Origin: Thiomonas intermedia
GTDB lineage: Bacteria > Pseudomonadota > Gammaproteobacteria > Burkholderiales > Burkholderiaceae_C
Assembly (NCBI RefSeq): GCF_002028405.1
Contig: NZ_CP020046.1
Coordinates: 2,976,001-3,040,000, forward strand
DNA length: 64,000 nt
Direction of reading: 5' to 3'
In this document: positions 40,583-47,201 of the stretch, one piece after another
Numbering within the stretch: position 1 is the stretch's first letter
How the letters are laid out: each line of letters begins with the position of its first letter
The notes under the pieces: generated by a model
The model's input: only the letters and a program-made list of their open reading frames with translations
Database searches by the model: none
What the model was told of the DNA's origin: nothing
Program-made: the position numbers and the translations under genes

Positions 40583-41212
40583 ATGTGCCTACCCGCTCCT
40601 GAGCAATCGTTCGAGTTGGTGCGATGGGTTGCGTCCATCGCCATTCCTGCCATTTCGGCACTCGCTGGCGTCGTGATCGGTGCATTGCTGACCTCGGGGC
40701 GAGAGCGGAAGCAACACAAGCTAGCGTTTCTGGAGAAGCAACTGAGTACGTTCTATTCGCCTATGCTTGGCCTCCGAAACGAGATCAAAACGCATGGTGC
40801 CTTTCGTTCGCGCGTGCAAAACGAGGCGAATGCTGCGTGGGTGCAACTTTGCAAAGAATCTGAGAACCTGAGCATTGAAGCCCGCCTTCGCATCACCAAC
40901 GAGCGAGGCCCTGAATTCACGCGCATCATTGAGTATGACAATAACAAACTTCACGAAGAGCTATTGCCGGCTTACCGAAAGATGGTGGAACTCTTCCGTG
41001 AATGTTATTGGCTGGCCGAGCCGGAAACACGAGCGTTCTATGGCGACCTTCTTGAGTTTGTCGAGGTCTGGAATAGGTGGATCGACAAAGCCCTTCCTGT
41101 GGAGGTTCTGAAGCGGCTTGAACACGGCGAAGATAAGCTGGGCCCGTTCTACGAGCACGTTGAGCAAACGCACAATGTCATTCGGCAGAAGCTCAAGGAC
41201 GGTGCTCCGTGA
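40583..41212 (+). CDS. Cassette 3 gene: membrane-anchored hypothetical protein
   Basis: 209 residues from the ATG at 40583 (an in-frame ATG at 40559 would fall inside the attC). The N-terminus has one membrane helix (WVASIAIPAISALAGVVIGA) followed by a basic stretch (GRERKQHK) and a mostly helical cytoplasmic domain with LEKQLSTFYSPMLGLRNEI. I do not recognise the family with certainty. The cassette's own terminator-like inverted repeat follows at 41230-41279. Confidence 0.75.
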   Translation: MCLPAPEQSFELVRWVASIAIPAISALAGVVIGALLTSGRERKQHKLAFLEKQLSTFYSPMLGLRNEIKTHGAFRSRVQNEANAAWVQLCKESENLSIEARLRITNERGPEFTRIIEYDNNKLHEELLPAYRKMVELFRECYWLAEPETRAFYGDLLEFVEVWNRWIDKALPVEVLKRLEHGEDKLGPFYEHVEQTHNVIRQKLKDGAP

Positions 41213-41229
41213 AACCGTTGGCCCCTCTC

Positions 41230-41279
41230 AAGTCACTCACGCTAAGTAGTTAATTAACAATGAAGTTTTTGAGTGACTT
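41230..41279 (+). terminator. Inverted repeat after cassette 3 gene
   Basis: AAGTCACTCA and TGAGTGACTT form a perfect 10-bp stem with a 30-base loop, 17 bases after the stop. No strong T run follows (TTTCGGG), so a terminator role is only likely. Confidence 0.45.
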
Positions 41280-41311
41280 TCGGGCGATTTGTGGCCCCAG
41301 CACGATTACTA

Positions 41312-41377
41312 CGCTAACCCTGCGTTCGAGGCGACCTGCGCGAAAAGCCGCGCCGGCGCCCCAACTCCACGTTGGAC
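41312..41377 (+). repeat. attC site of cassette 3
   Basis: CGCTAAC at the left and GTTGGAC at the right, with TTCGAGGCG and CGCCCCAA pairing around an imperfect stem. 66 bases. It ends the cassette array; no integron integrase gene follows or precedes. Confidence 0.7.
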
Positions 41378-41521
41378 GACAGCTTTTTTCAAAGCGCAAC
41401 GGCAGCAACGGGGCCGTGACCGGCCTCTAAGCCGAATCGAGCGAGAGGCCGCTCAGGCCGACAACCGGCCACCGAGATCGACGCTTGTGCTTGGTTGTTC
41501 GGGAAAACGGCATGCTGCGGA

Positions 41522-41761
41522 TCAGGACGCATCCGCCCGTGAGCCCGACAGTCGCTCAATTGCCCGCTGAATATCCGAGTGGCGCCAAAGACTTCGAGTC
41601 CCAATCTTGATCGGTCTCGGGATGATGCCGCTCTGGACCAATTCATAAAAGCTACTGCGGCTGATGGCGATGAGCCCCGGGCGGTCAGCGCTGCCAATGA
41701 TCTGTTGCAGGCCGAGCAGCGGGTCGATTGGCAGGGGAGTGTTCGTGGATGTGGAAGGCAT
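41522..41761 (-). CDS. AlpA-family DNA-binding protein (excisionase/regulator)
   Basis: 79 residues from the ATG at 41761 with AGGA six bases upstream. The helix-turn-helix is ISRSSFYELVQSGIIPRP followed by KIGTRSLWRHSDIQRAIERL, as in phage P4 AlpA, which activates integrase expression and promotes excision. It lies 177 bases downstream of the integrase gene on the same strand. A longer frame is open upstream but without a good ribosome binding site. Confidence 0.85.
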   Translation of the reverse strand: MPSTSTNTPLPIDPLLGLQQIIGSADRPGLIAISRSSFYELVQSGIIPRPIKIGTRSLWRHSDIQRAIERLSGSRADAS

Positions 41762-41938
41762 GGCGGTCCTGTGCATCAAGGAGATGTGTTTGAAGAAACC
41801 GCCTCTCATTCTTCGCACATCCGCTTTACATGCAAGCGATCGATGTACGTGGCGGAGTCCTGCAATCCGTCCGTTTCCGCCCATGTCGCCAGTCCCGTTG
41901 AAGGTGCCTGCCAACCGCACCGCAACGCGACGCATCCG

Positions 41939-43117
41939 TCAAGTTGCGCCCGAGCGACAAAAGTCCGCCCAGTCCTGCATCAGCCTCTTGCGCTTGGCAT
42001 ACAGATCCGACCGTTGATACGCCGCCTCCACCTTGTCCGCATTCACATGCGCGAGGGCGGCCTCCGTCACGCTGCGCGGATAGCTCGTTTCTTCCTCACA
42101 CCACGTCCGGAACGCACTCCGAAAGCCATGCACCGTGACCCCTGGTGCCACGGCATGAAGCGTTTTGTTGACCGCCACGTCGCTCAAAAGCCCGCCCCGC
42201 GCACCTGGAAACACCAGCGGCTGATCGGCCTGCTGGAGCTGCACCATGCAGTGCAAGATCTCCACGGCCGCATCGGACAACGGCACACGGTGCTCCTTGC
42301 TCGCCTTCATCCGCTGCGCCGGAATGACCCACATCTTCTCCTGCAGATCCATCTCCGCCCAGGTCGCCCCGCGTACCTCCATCGACCGGCAGGCCGTCAA
42401 AATCGTGAACCGCAGCACCATCACCGATACATGGGTCTTGGATGCGAGAGCCGCCATGATGCGCGGCACATCCGTGAAGCCCGCCGCCGCATGATGCTCT
42501 TGCGGAGTGACCTTGCGCGGCGCGGAAAACACCTTGTCCAACAAGCCTTTCCACCGCGCTGGGTTGCGCCCGCTGTCGCACAGACCCTTGACCGCCGCAT
42601 AGTCCAACACCGCTTCGATCCGTTGCCGGACCCGCGTGGCTGTTTCCGTCTTGGTGGTCCAGATCGGACGCAGAATGGCTTCCACATCGTCCACCGTCAC
42701 CTCGCTCGGTGCCTTCCGCCCGATACTGGGATACACATAGTCCCGTAAGGTGTTCGCCCACTGTTGCGCATGCTTGGGGTTACGCCAACCTGCCTCCTTG
42801 TGGGCAATCAACTCCTGGGCACAGACTTCGAAGCTCTTGGCGGCAGGGACTGCTCGCGCCTTCAGGGCCGATGCCGGATCAATGCCGTCGGCGGCCAGTT
42901 TGCGCATCGCTTCGGCTAGCAACCGCGCGTCCTTCAAGCCCCGGACCGACACGCCGCCCAGGCCGATCTCCCGCACGCGACCCCGATCCTTGATGCGAAA
43001 CACCCAGGCCCGGGTATTGCCCTTCACCCGCAAATACAGATTGCCCCCATCAGAATGAAACCCCTCGCCCAGGGTCTGCACCTGGCGGGCCGTCAGCTTG
43101 CCCAAAGTCGTTGCCAT
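41939..43117 (-). CDS. Site-specific tyrosine integrase (P4 type)
   Basis: 392 residues. DUF4102-type N-terminal arm-binding domain (KLTARQVQTLGEGFH), then the catalytic domain: Arg in LTACRSMEVRGATW, HxxR in TVHGFRSAFRTWCE, His in LAHVNADKVEAAY and the nucleophile Tyr in the same segment. The start at 43117 has GGAGG five bases upstream. It is transcribed away from the right att site (43281-43295), so recombination produces the tRNA-restoring junctions seen here. Confidence 0.95.
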   Translation of the reverse strand: MATTLGKLTARQVQTLGEGFHSDGGNLYLRVKGNTRAWVFRIKDRGRVREIGLGGVSVRGLKDARLLAEAMRKLAADGIDPASALKARAVPAAKSFEVCAQELIAHKEAGWRNPKHAQQWANTLRDYVYPSIGRKAPSEVTVDDVEAILRPIWTTKTETATRVRQRIEAVLDYAAVKGLCDSGRNPARWKGLLDKVFSAPRKVTPQEHHAAAGFTDVPRIMAALASKTHVSVMVLRFTILTACRSMEVRGATWAEMDLQEKMWVIPAQRMKASKEHRVPLSDAAVEILHCMVQLQQADQPLVFPGARGGLLSDVAVNKTLHAVAPGVTVHGFRSAFRTWCEEETSYPRSVTEAALAHVNADKVEAAYQRSDLYAKRKRLMQDWADFCRSGAT

Positions 43118-43139
43118 GCATCCTCCGCCGAGCAGTCAG

Positions 43140-43155
43140 ATCTGACTCAGAATCT
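43140..43155 (+). repeat. Candidate integrase arm-site repeat, right end of island 1
   Basis: ATCTGACTCAGAATCT, 14/16 identical to the copy at 31549-31564, between the integrase start and the right att site. Confidence 0.4.
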
Positions 43156-43280
43156 TACCCAGAAGCATGGATTCGGGGAATCTGCAGCGGATCTCAGTGG
43201 ACGAAGAGAGTTGACAAGTGATTGAAAAATAACGTGTTATTTCAACAGCAGTGGATTGATGTGGACGGTGGGTTGGGGGA

Positions 43281-43295
43281 CGTCCACTCCGCCAA
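43281..43295 (+). repeat. att junction between island 1 and island 2
   Basis: CGTCCACTCCGCCAA, identical to the tRNA-Asp 3' end at 31479-31493. It is not part of a tRNA gene here, so it marks the right end of island 1 and the left end of island 2. Confidence 0.9.
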
Positions 43296-43301
43296 TAAAT
43301 C

Positions 43302-43334
43302 AACGGGTTAGCGAGTTTTTGCTAGCCCGTTTTT
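43302..43334 (+). terminator. Intrinsic terminator after the second att site
   Basis: AACGGGTTAGC and GCTAGCCCGTT (one G-T pair) form an 11-bp stem with loop GAGTTTTT, followed by TTTT. It lies 7 bases after the att copy, the same layout as after tRNA-Asp. Confidence 0.85.
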
Positions 43335-43339
43335 CATTT

Positions 43340-43362
43340 CATATTCCAAACTTTGGAATATG
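43340..43362. repeat. 23-bp perfect palindrome
   Basis: CATATTCCAAA-C-TTTGGAATATG, with 11-bp arms around a single central base. It lies just past the second att terminator and before the decayed integrase. Could be an operator of the former integrase or part of an att core. Confidence 0.75.
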
Positions 43363-43366
43363 AGCT

Positions 43367-43800
43367 TCATCGCACGGGCTTGGCCACCCGCACCCGGCGG
43401 CGATCATAGACCTGCCCCACCATGCGTTCGTTGCTGTGCAGCGGGGCGTCGATCACGTCGCCGTCGCCGTGTTGCACTTGTCGCTGACGCCCTTGGGGCG
43501 GCAGTCCTGCAGGCAAACCGGGTGAAAGCCAGGCCGCGACGCTGGGCCTCCTTGCGCACACTCTCCTATCAACCGGGCAAGAGTGGCAACAGTGGAAGGT
43601 CTGCCGTTTGACGGCAAGCGCCTCGTCAATTGTCGCGCGCAGTTCCGGGCTCCACTCGATCGGTCCGATCTTCTCCGCCTAGCCGCTTCTTGCTCGCCAG
43701 AGGACCCCGTCTTCGTCGATCTGGTCGCGGGTCAATCTCCTGACCTCCACCGAGCGGCGCACGCAGAGCCACACAGTCGGCCAGGGTGACCCACAGCGGT
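43367..43800 (-). pseudogene. Tyrosine integrase remnant (3' end, frameshifted)
   Basis: The minus-strand C-terminus ends QVYDRRRVRVAKPVR, which matches the catalytic-Tyr region (MVxQVYDRRR) of integrases. Upstream, in another frame, VRRLTRDQIDEDGVL and EWSPELRATIDEALAVKR-like text are readable, with frameshifts and a stop between them. The remnant covers at least 43367-43800 and reads toward the att site at 43281-43295. The catalytic Arg/His region is missing, so it cannot be active. Confidence 0.7.
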
Positions 43801-43854
43801 TCGCACACCGACAAACTGTGCATGAGAAAGCAGCCGTTGGGTAGGCGGCGGCCG

Positions 43855-44409
43855 TCACTCATTGCGGCAGGCGTCCAGTAGCAAACGCGAGACCTCGCCC
43901 TTGCTGGCACGCGCGAGAACCACAGCGCCGACGAGCATGGCCACTTCACGCGCTGCCGCGGCCCGCCGTTGCGGTTCGGAGCCGTCCTTACACCTTGCCA
44001 GTGCATCGATCACCCGGCGCAACCCGGCTGAAAATTCCGTCTTGATCTGCTCGGACTCTCTTGCCAAGTCGCTGCCCAGCGCGGGCATCGGGCAGCCTAG
44101 ACCGGGGTTGGCCACATGCTCGTCGGACAGGTAGAGCGTCTTGAAATCGGCAGCCACCTGACTGGGGGGTTCGGTGTCCGGCCGCAACTCCAGTGGCCTT
44201 GCGAATTCGTCGAAGGCCACACGCAGGGACTCGACCACCAGGTCGTCTTTGTTCGAGAAGTGCCGGTAGAAGCCGCCGTGCGTCATGCCGGCCGCCTTCA
44301 TCGCATCTGCCACGCTGGTGTCGCGTAGGCCGCGTTCCCGAAACAGGCGCGCTGCGCCATCCAGGATGCGGTCATGGCTGGCATCCATCTCCTGCCGAGT
44401 GACTCTCAT
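43855..44409 (-). CDS. TetR/AcrR family transcriptional regulator
   Basis: 184 residues. The N-terminal helix-turn-helix (RILDGAARLFRERGLRDTSV, then MTHGGFYRHFSNKDDLV) is classical TetR. The C-terminal ligand-binding part has PGLGCPMPALGSDLA as in the family that controls oxidoreductase genes. I choose the ATG at 44409 (MRVTRQEM); an ATG two codons upstream also fits. It is divergent from the operon at 44497, which it probably represses. Confidence 0.88.
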   Translation of the reverse strand: MRVTRQEMDASHDRILDGAARLFRERGLRDTSVADAMKAAGMTHGGFYRHFSNKDDLVVESLRVAFDEFARPLELRPDTEPPSQVAADFKTLYLSDEHVANPGLGCPMPALGSDLARESEQIKTEFSAGLRRVIDALARCKDGSEPQRRAAAAREVAMLVGAVVLARASKGEVSRLLLDACRNE

Positions 44410-44433
44410 GAACATGCACCTTCACACACAATA

Positions 44434-44485
44434 TTGACAATTTAGATTTTACCCATCATCATCTAGATGTCAGACATCATCTAAA
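44434..44485. promoter_or_regulatory. Divergent promoter/operator region of the TetR gene and the methyltransferase operon
   Basis: TTGACA at 44434 is a -35 candidate. Two palindromes overlap downstream: CATCTAGATG (44460-44469) and GATGTC-A-GACATC (44466-44478). Symmetrical sites between divergent genes are typical TetR operators. Confidence 0.5.
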
Positions 44486-44496
44486 CGCAGAGCGTC

Positions 44497-44802
44497 GTGC
44501 CCATCGATGACCTGCAGTTCTTGAAGGAAGCCATCGTGAGCCGTCCAAACCTCATCGTCAACCCGGGCATGTTCGCCGACAACGTCCTTCGGGTGTTCGA
44601 TTGCGCGTCACTGCTGTACTTCTATCCGGTGCTGACTGGTGACAGCGCCAGCGCCCCCGTGGCCGACGAAGGCATCGCCCGCGTCGTGGTGGCGCTGTTG
44701 AAGCAGCCCGGGGACCAAGCTGGCAAGCGATTCAGGCCCACCGGCCCACATCTGCTGGCCTGGCGCGAGATGGCCCGTGTGAGTTTCGTCGGGCAGCCAT
44801 GA
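44497..44802 (+). CDS. Truncated NmrA-like NAD(P)-binding protein, C-terminal part
   Basis: 101 residues. The visible sequence (NPGMFADNVLRVFDCASLLY, VADEGIARVVVALL, FRPTGPHLLAWREMA) is the C-terminal half of NmrA-family or quinone-oxidoreductase-like proteins, which normally start with a Rossmann GxxGxxG motif. That N-terminal domain is absent, so it is probably a non-functional remnant made by deletion. Its stop overlaps the next start. Confidence 0.6.
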   Translation: MPIDDLQFLKEAIVSRPNLIVNPGMFADNVLRVFDCASLLYFYPVLTGDSASAPVADEGIARVVVALLKQPGDQAGKRFRPTGPHLLAWREMARVSFVGQP

Positions 44803-45545
44803 TGGCCGCGTTCTTCATCATGGGCACCCTGCTGATGGCCGGCGCGGTCGTGATGACGGCGCGTCGATATCTGCCGTCGTCAGCAGGCTTGGTCGTCACA
44901 GTAGGCCTGCCGCTGTGGCTCCTCTATGTCGGTGCGTTGAGCTCGACCGGCATTGTTGCCGACCCTACGCTGCGCCCGCCCGGTATCTTCTTCGTGGTGG
45001 TGCCCGCCGTTCTGTTCATCGCCATGTTCGGGGTGCGTTCTGCGCGCGGTGGGAAAGTCGCTGCCATCCTGCCTTTGGGTCTGCTGATGGGCGCGCAGGT
45101 CTTTCGGGTGGCGGTGGAACTAGGCCTGCACCGGCTGTGGGTCGAGAGCCTCGTGCCCCGGCTCATGACCTACGAGGGCGGGAATATCGACATCTTCATT
45201 GGGCTCACCGCACCGTTCGCCGCCTGGATCGCCGGACGCGGGCCTTTCGGCCGCCGCCTGGCGCTTGGATGGAACGCGCTGGGTCTGCTGTCGTTGGCGA
45301 ACATCGTTGCTCGGTCAGCACTGACGGCGCCGGGCCCGCTGAACTTGATCCACTCGGAACTGCCCAATCTGGCGATCGGCACCTTCCCCTACACCTTCAT
45401 CGCGGGGTTCTTTGCACCGTTGGCTGCCTTGTTGCACGTGCTGAGCATTCGGCATCTCTTGATGCCACGGCCTGCGTCCTCGGCACCGTCCACAACGCCT
45501 GAGGTCGCCGCCCGACCGGCGCCAAAGTCCGGAGGAGTTCCATGA
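44799..45545 (+). CDS. Multi-pass membrane protein, unknown family
   Basis: 248 residues with about seven hydrophobic segments, such as FFIMGTLLMAGAVVM, GLVVTVGLPLWLLYVGAL and GIFFVVVPAVLFIAMFG. No transporter motif recognised. Translationally coupled to its neighbours by ATGA overlaps at both ends, so it belongs to the TetR-linked operon. Confidence 0.7.
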   Translation: MMAAFFIMGTLLMAGAVVMTARRYLPSSAGLVVTVGLPLWLLYVGALSSTGIVADPTLRPPGIFFVVVPAVLFIAMFGVRSARGGKVAAILPLGLLMGAQVFRVAVELGLHRLWVESLVPRLMTYEGGNIDIFIGLTAPFAAWIAGRGPFGRRLALGWNALGLLSLANIVARSALTAPGPLNLIHSELPNLAIGTFPYTFIAGFFAPLAALLHVLSIRHLLMPRPASSAPSTTPEVAARPAPKSGGVP

Positions 45546-46372
45546 GCGCCGCTATTCGAGACCTCGTGATCGCGCACTACCAGCCTGCCGACGGCGCCGC
45601 AGCGTTGGTCCAGCGCATCGGTCGCCTGCTCGATGAGTTGGACGGGGGAGCATTCTCGGGGGCACAACTTGCGGCTCTGGATCAATTCCACATCGGTGGC
45701 CTGGTGGCCACTGCCGAACTTGCTCGTTGTCTGGCGCCAACGCCCCAGACGCAGGTGATGGATGCTGGCTCTGGCTTGGGCGGGCCTTCGCGCTATCTGG
45801 CTGAAACCCATGGCTGCCAGGTGGTGGGCGTTGACCTGACGCCTGCCTTTGTCGAGCTTGCACACCGTCTGGCCCTGCGCAGCGAGGCGGCAGGTTTGCT
45901 GAAGTACGTCGTCGGGGATGTCTGCGATCTGCCCATGGAAGACGGTCGATTCGACCTGGTGTGGACGCAACATGTACTGATGAACGTGCTAGACCGTGAG
46001 CGGGCTTACGCCGAGTTCCATCGTGTGCTGAAGCCCGGCGGTCGTCTGGCTTGCTACGACGTGGTGTGGGCAGACCACAAGCCCGCCATCGAGTTCCCTG
46101 TTCCGTGGGCCTCGGATCCTGACGCCAGCCACTTGCTGACGCATGCCGAGACTTCAGCAGCACTGGACCGGGCGGGCTTCGATCTGCTTCAGTGGGAAGA
46201 CGTCACTGCGCTTGCATTGAGCGGGTTTAGCCAGCCCGCCGCGACCCAAGGGCCGACTTTGGCGGCGGTGATGGGCCCACGCATGCAGATGATGCTCGCG
46301 AACCTCGCGCGCAACTTGCGCGAGGGCCGTGTGCGTGTGGCGATGTCGGTTCATGCACGGCGGGCATCATGA
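45542..46372 (+). CDS. SAM-dependent methyltransferase, class I (UbiE/sarcosine-methyltransferase-like)
   Basis: 276 residues. SAM-binding motif VMDAGSGLGGPSRYLAE, then VVGVDLTPAFVELAHRLA, VVGDVCDLPMEDGRFDLVW and HRVLKPGGRLACYDV. The ATG at 45542 overlaps the previous stop. Substrate is not readable from sequence. Confidence 0.85.
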   Translation: MSAAIRDLVIAHYQPADGAAALVQRIGRLLDELDGGAFSGAQLAALDQFHIGGLVATAELARCLAPTPQTQVMDAGSGLGGPSRYLAETHGCQVVGVDLTPAFVELAHRLALRSEAAGLLKYVVGDVCDLPMEDGRFDLVWTQHVLMNVLDRERAYAEFHRVLKPGGRLACYDVVWADHKPAIEFPVPWASDPDASHLLTHAETSAALDRAGFDLLQWEDVTALALSGFSQPAATQGPTLAAVMGPRMQMMLANLARNLREGRVRVAMSVHARRAS

Positions 46373-46380
46373 GAACGGGC

Positions 46381-46402
46381 GAGTCACCGGCGCCGGTGAC
46401 TC
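46381..46402. repeat. 22-bp perfect palindrome between two methyltransferase genes
   Basis: GAGTCACCGGC and GCCGGTGACTC, a perfect palindrome with no spacer, 8 bases after a stop codon and 31 before the next start. Could be a hairpin that stabilises or separates transcripts, or a regulator site. Confidence 0.75.
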
Positions 46403-46433
46403 AGACGCAATAAGACTTCAACGTGTTCCCAGC

Positions 46434-46898
46434 ATGATCGATAGGCTTGAAGCGCGCGTGCCACCGCCGCTGGTGATGGTGGCAACGGCCCTCTTGATGT
46501 GGGGTGCTGCGCGGTGGTCGCCGCTGTTTGTTCTGCCCCAACCAGAGCGCTGGGCCTTGCCAACCTTGCTGGCCATCCTTGCCATTGGGGTGGCTGGTGC
46601 GGGCGTGCTGGGCTTCAGGCGGTCGGCGACGACGATCGATCCGACGAATCCGGCAGCCGCCTCGACCTTGGTTACCGGTGGCATCTATCGCTACGCGCGG
46701 AACCCAATGTACCTGGGGCTCGCGGGCTTGCTGCTGAGTTGGGCGCTGTTTCTGCGCGCTTGGTGGGCACTGCCCTTTCCAATCGCTTTTGTCCTTTACA
46801 TCACGGTGCTGCAGATCATTCCGGAGGAGCGTGCACTTCGCGCGAAGTTCGGTGCGGACTTCACCCGGTATGAGGCCAAAGTCCGCCGCTGGCTGTAG
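46434..46898 (+). CDS. Isoprenylcysteine carboxyl methyltransferase family membrane protein
   Basis: 154 residues, multi-pass membrane. The motif IYRYARNPMYLGLAGLLLSW followed by IIPEERALRAKFGADFTRYE is the ICMT/PEMT-like signature where SAM binds near the membrane. Starts at the ATG at 46434. In bacteria these enzymes methylate phospholipids, quinones or unknown lipids; the natural substrate here is unknown. Confidence 0.85.
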   Translation: MIDRLEARVPPPLVMVATALLMWGAARWSPLFVLPQPERWALPTLLAILAIGVAGAGVLGFRRSATTIDPTNPAAASTLVTGGIYRYARNPMYLGLAGLLLSWALFLRAWWALPFPIAFVLYITVLQIIPEERALRAKFGADFTRYEAKVRRWL

Positions 46899-47019
46899 CT
46901 GTGCGGTCGTCAGCAGTTTTGCTGATTCAGATAGCTCGTCTGTCTGCGCCGCACTTTCCCTGGCGGGGCGCGCTGGCGCGACCTGGGTTTGCCGAAAGAA
47001 GTGACAGATTGAATGCTGT

Positions 47020-47030
47020 CACTCCGCCAA
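47020..47030 (+). repeat. Third copy of the tRNA-Asp tail (attR-like)
   Basis: CACTCCGCCAA, identical over 11 bases to the end of tRNA-Asp; upstream bases diverge (CTGT in place of CGTC). It marks the likely original right junction with the chromosome. Confidence 0.6.
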
Positions 47031-47045
47031 CACATTCTGTAGGTC

Positions 47046-47073
47046 AAAGCCCTTGATGTTCAAGGGCTTTTTT
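47046..47073 (+). terminator. Intrinsic terminator, probably the original tRNA-Asp terminator
   Basis: AAAGCCCTTGA and TCAAGGGCTTT form a perfect 11-bp stem with loop TGT, followed by a T run. Its position just after the third tRNA tail suggests it ended the tRNA operon before the islands arrived. Confidence 0.88.
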
Positions 47074-47201
47074 GTTGTCTGGCGTTTCGCTGCGGGGGTG
47101 GATGCGCGTGTGCAAATCCATCCCTCTGCGGAGATCTCGCGCGACAGGGACAATGCGGCTTCGTTCACCCTATCGGCCTTCGCGTTTTTCCCATCTTTCC
47201 T

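Larger units (their letters stand above)
31493..43295. mobile_element. Island 1: integrative mobilisable element at tRNA-Asp
   Basis: About 11.8 kb between the tRNA-Asp 3' end and its 15-bp copy at 43281-43295. It carries a tyrosine integrase next to the right att site, an AlpA-type regulator, a MobV relaxase and cargo that differs in base composition from the chromosome (the 36.5-37.5 kb and 39-41.2 kb stretches are visibly AT-richer). The host functions needed for transfer (type IV secretion) are absent, so it is at best mobilisable, not self-transmissible. Confidence 0.85.
43296..47030. mobile_element. Island 2: decayed element in tandem with island 1
   Basis: 3.7 kb between the att copy at 43281-43295 and the shorter copy at 47020-47030. 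It begins with an integrase remnant reading toward the left junction and carries a TetR regulator and a methyltransferase operon. The right boundary rests on 11 shared bases plus the fact that normal chromosomal genes resume beyond it, so it is probable, not certain. Confidence 0.65.
46899..47201. other. Right-boundary region of island 2
   Basis: 303 bases. It holds the partial tRNA-Asp tail (47020-47030) and a strong terminator (47046-47073). No gene is recognised. Confidence 0.6.

Noticed and set aside
43360-43611. Plus-strand 83-residue frame in island 2
   Set aside because: It is antisense to the integrase remnant, whose catalytic Tyr segment is recognisable.
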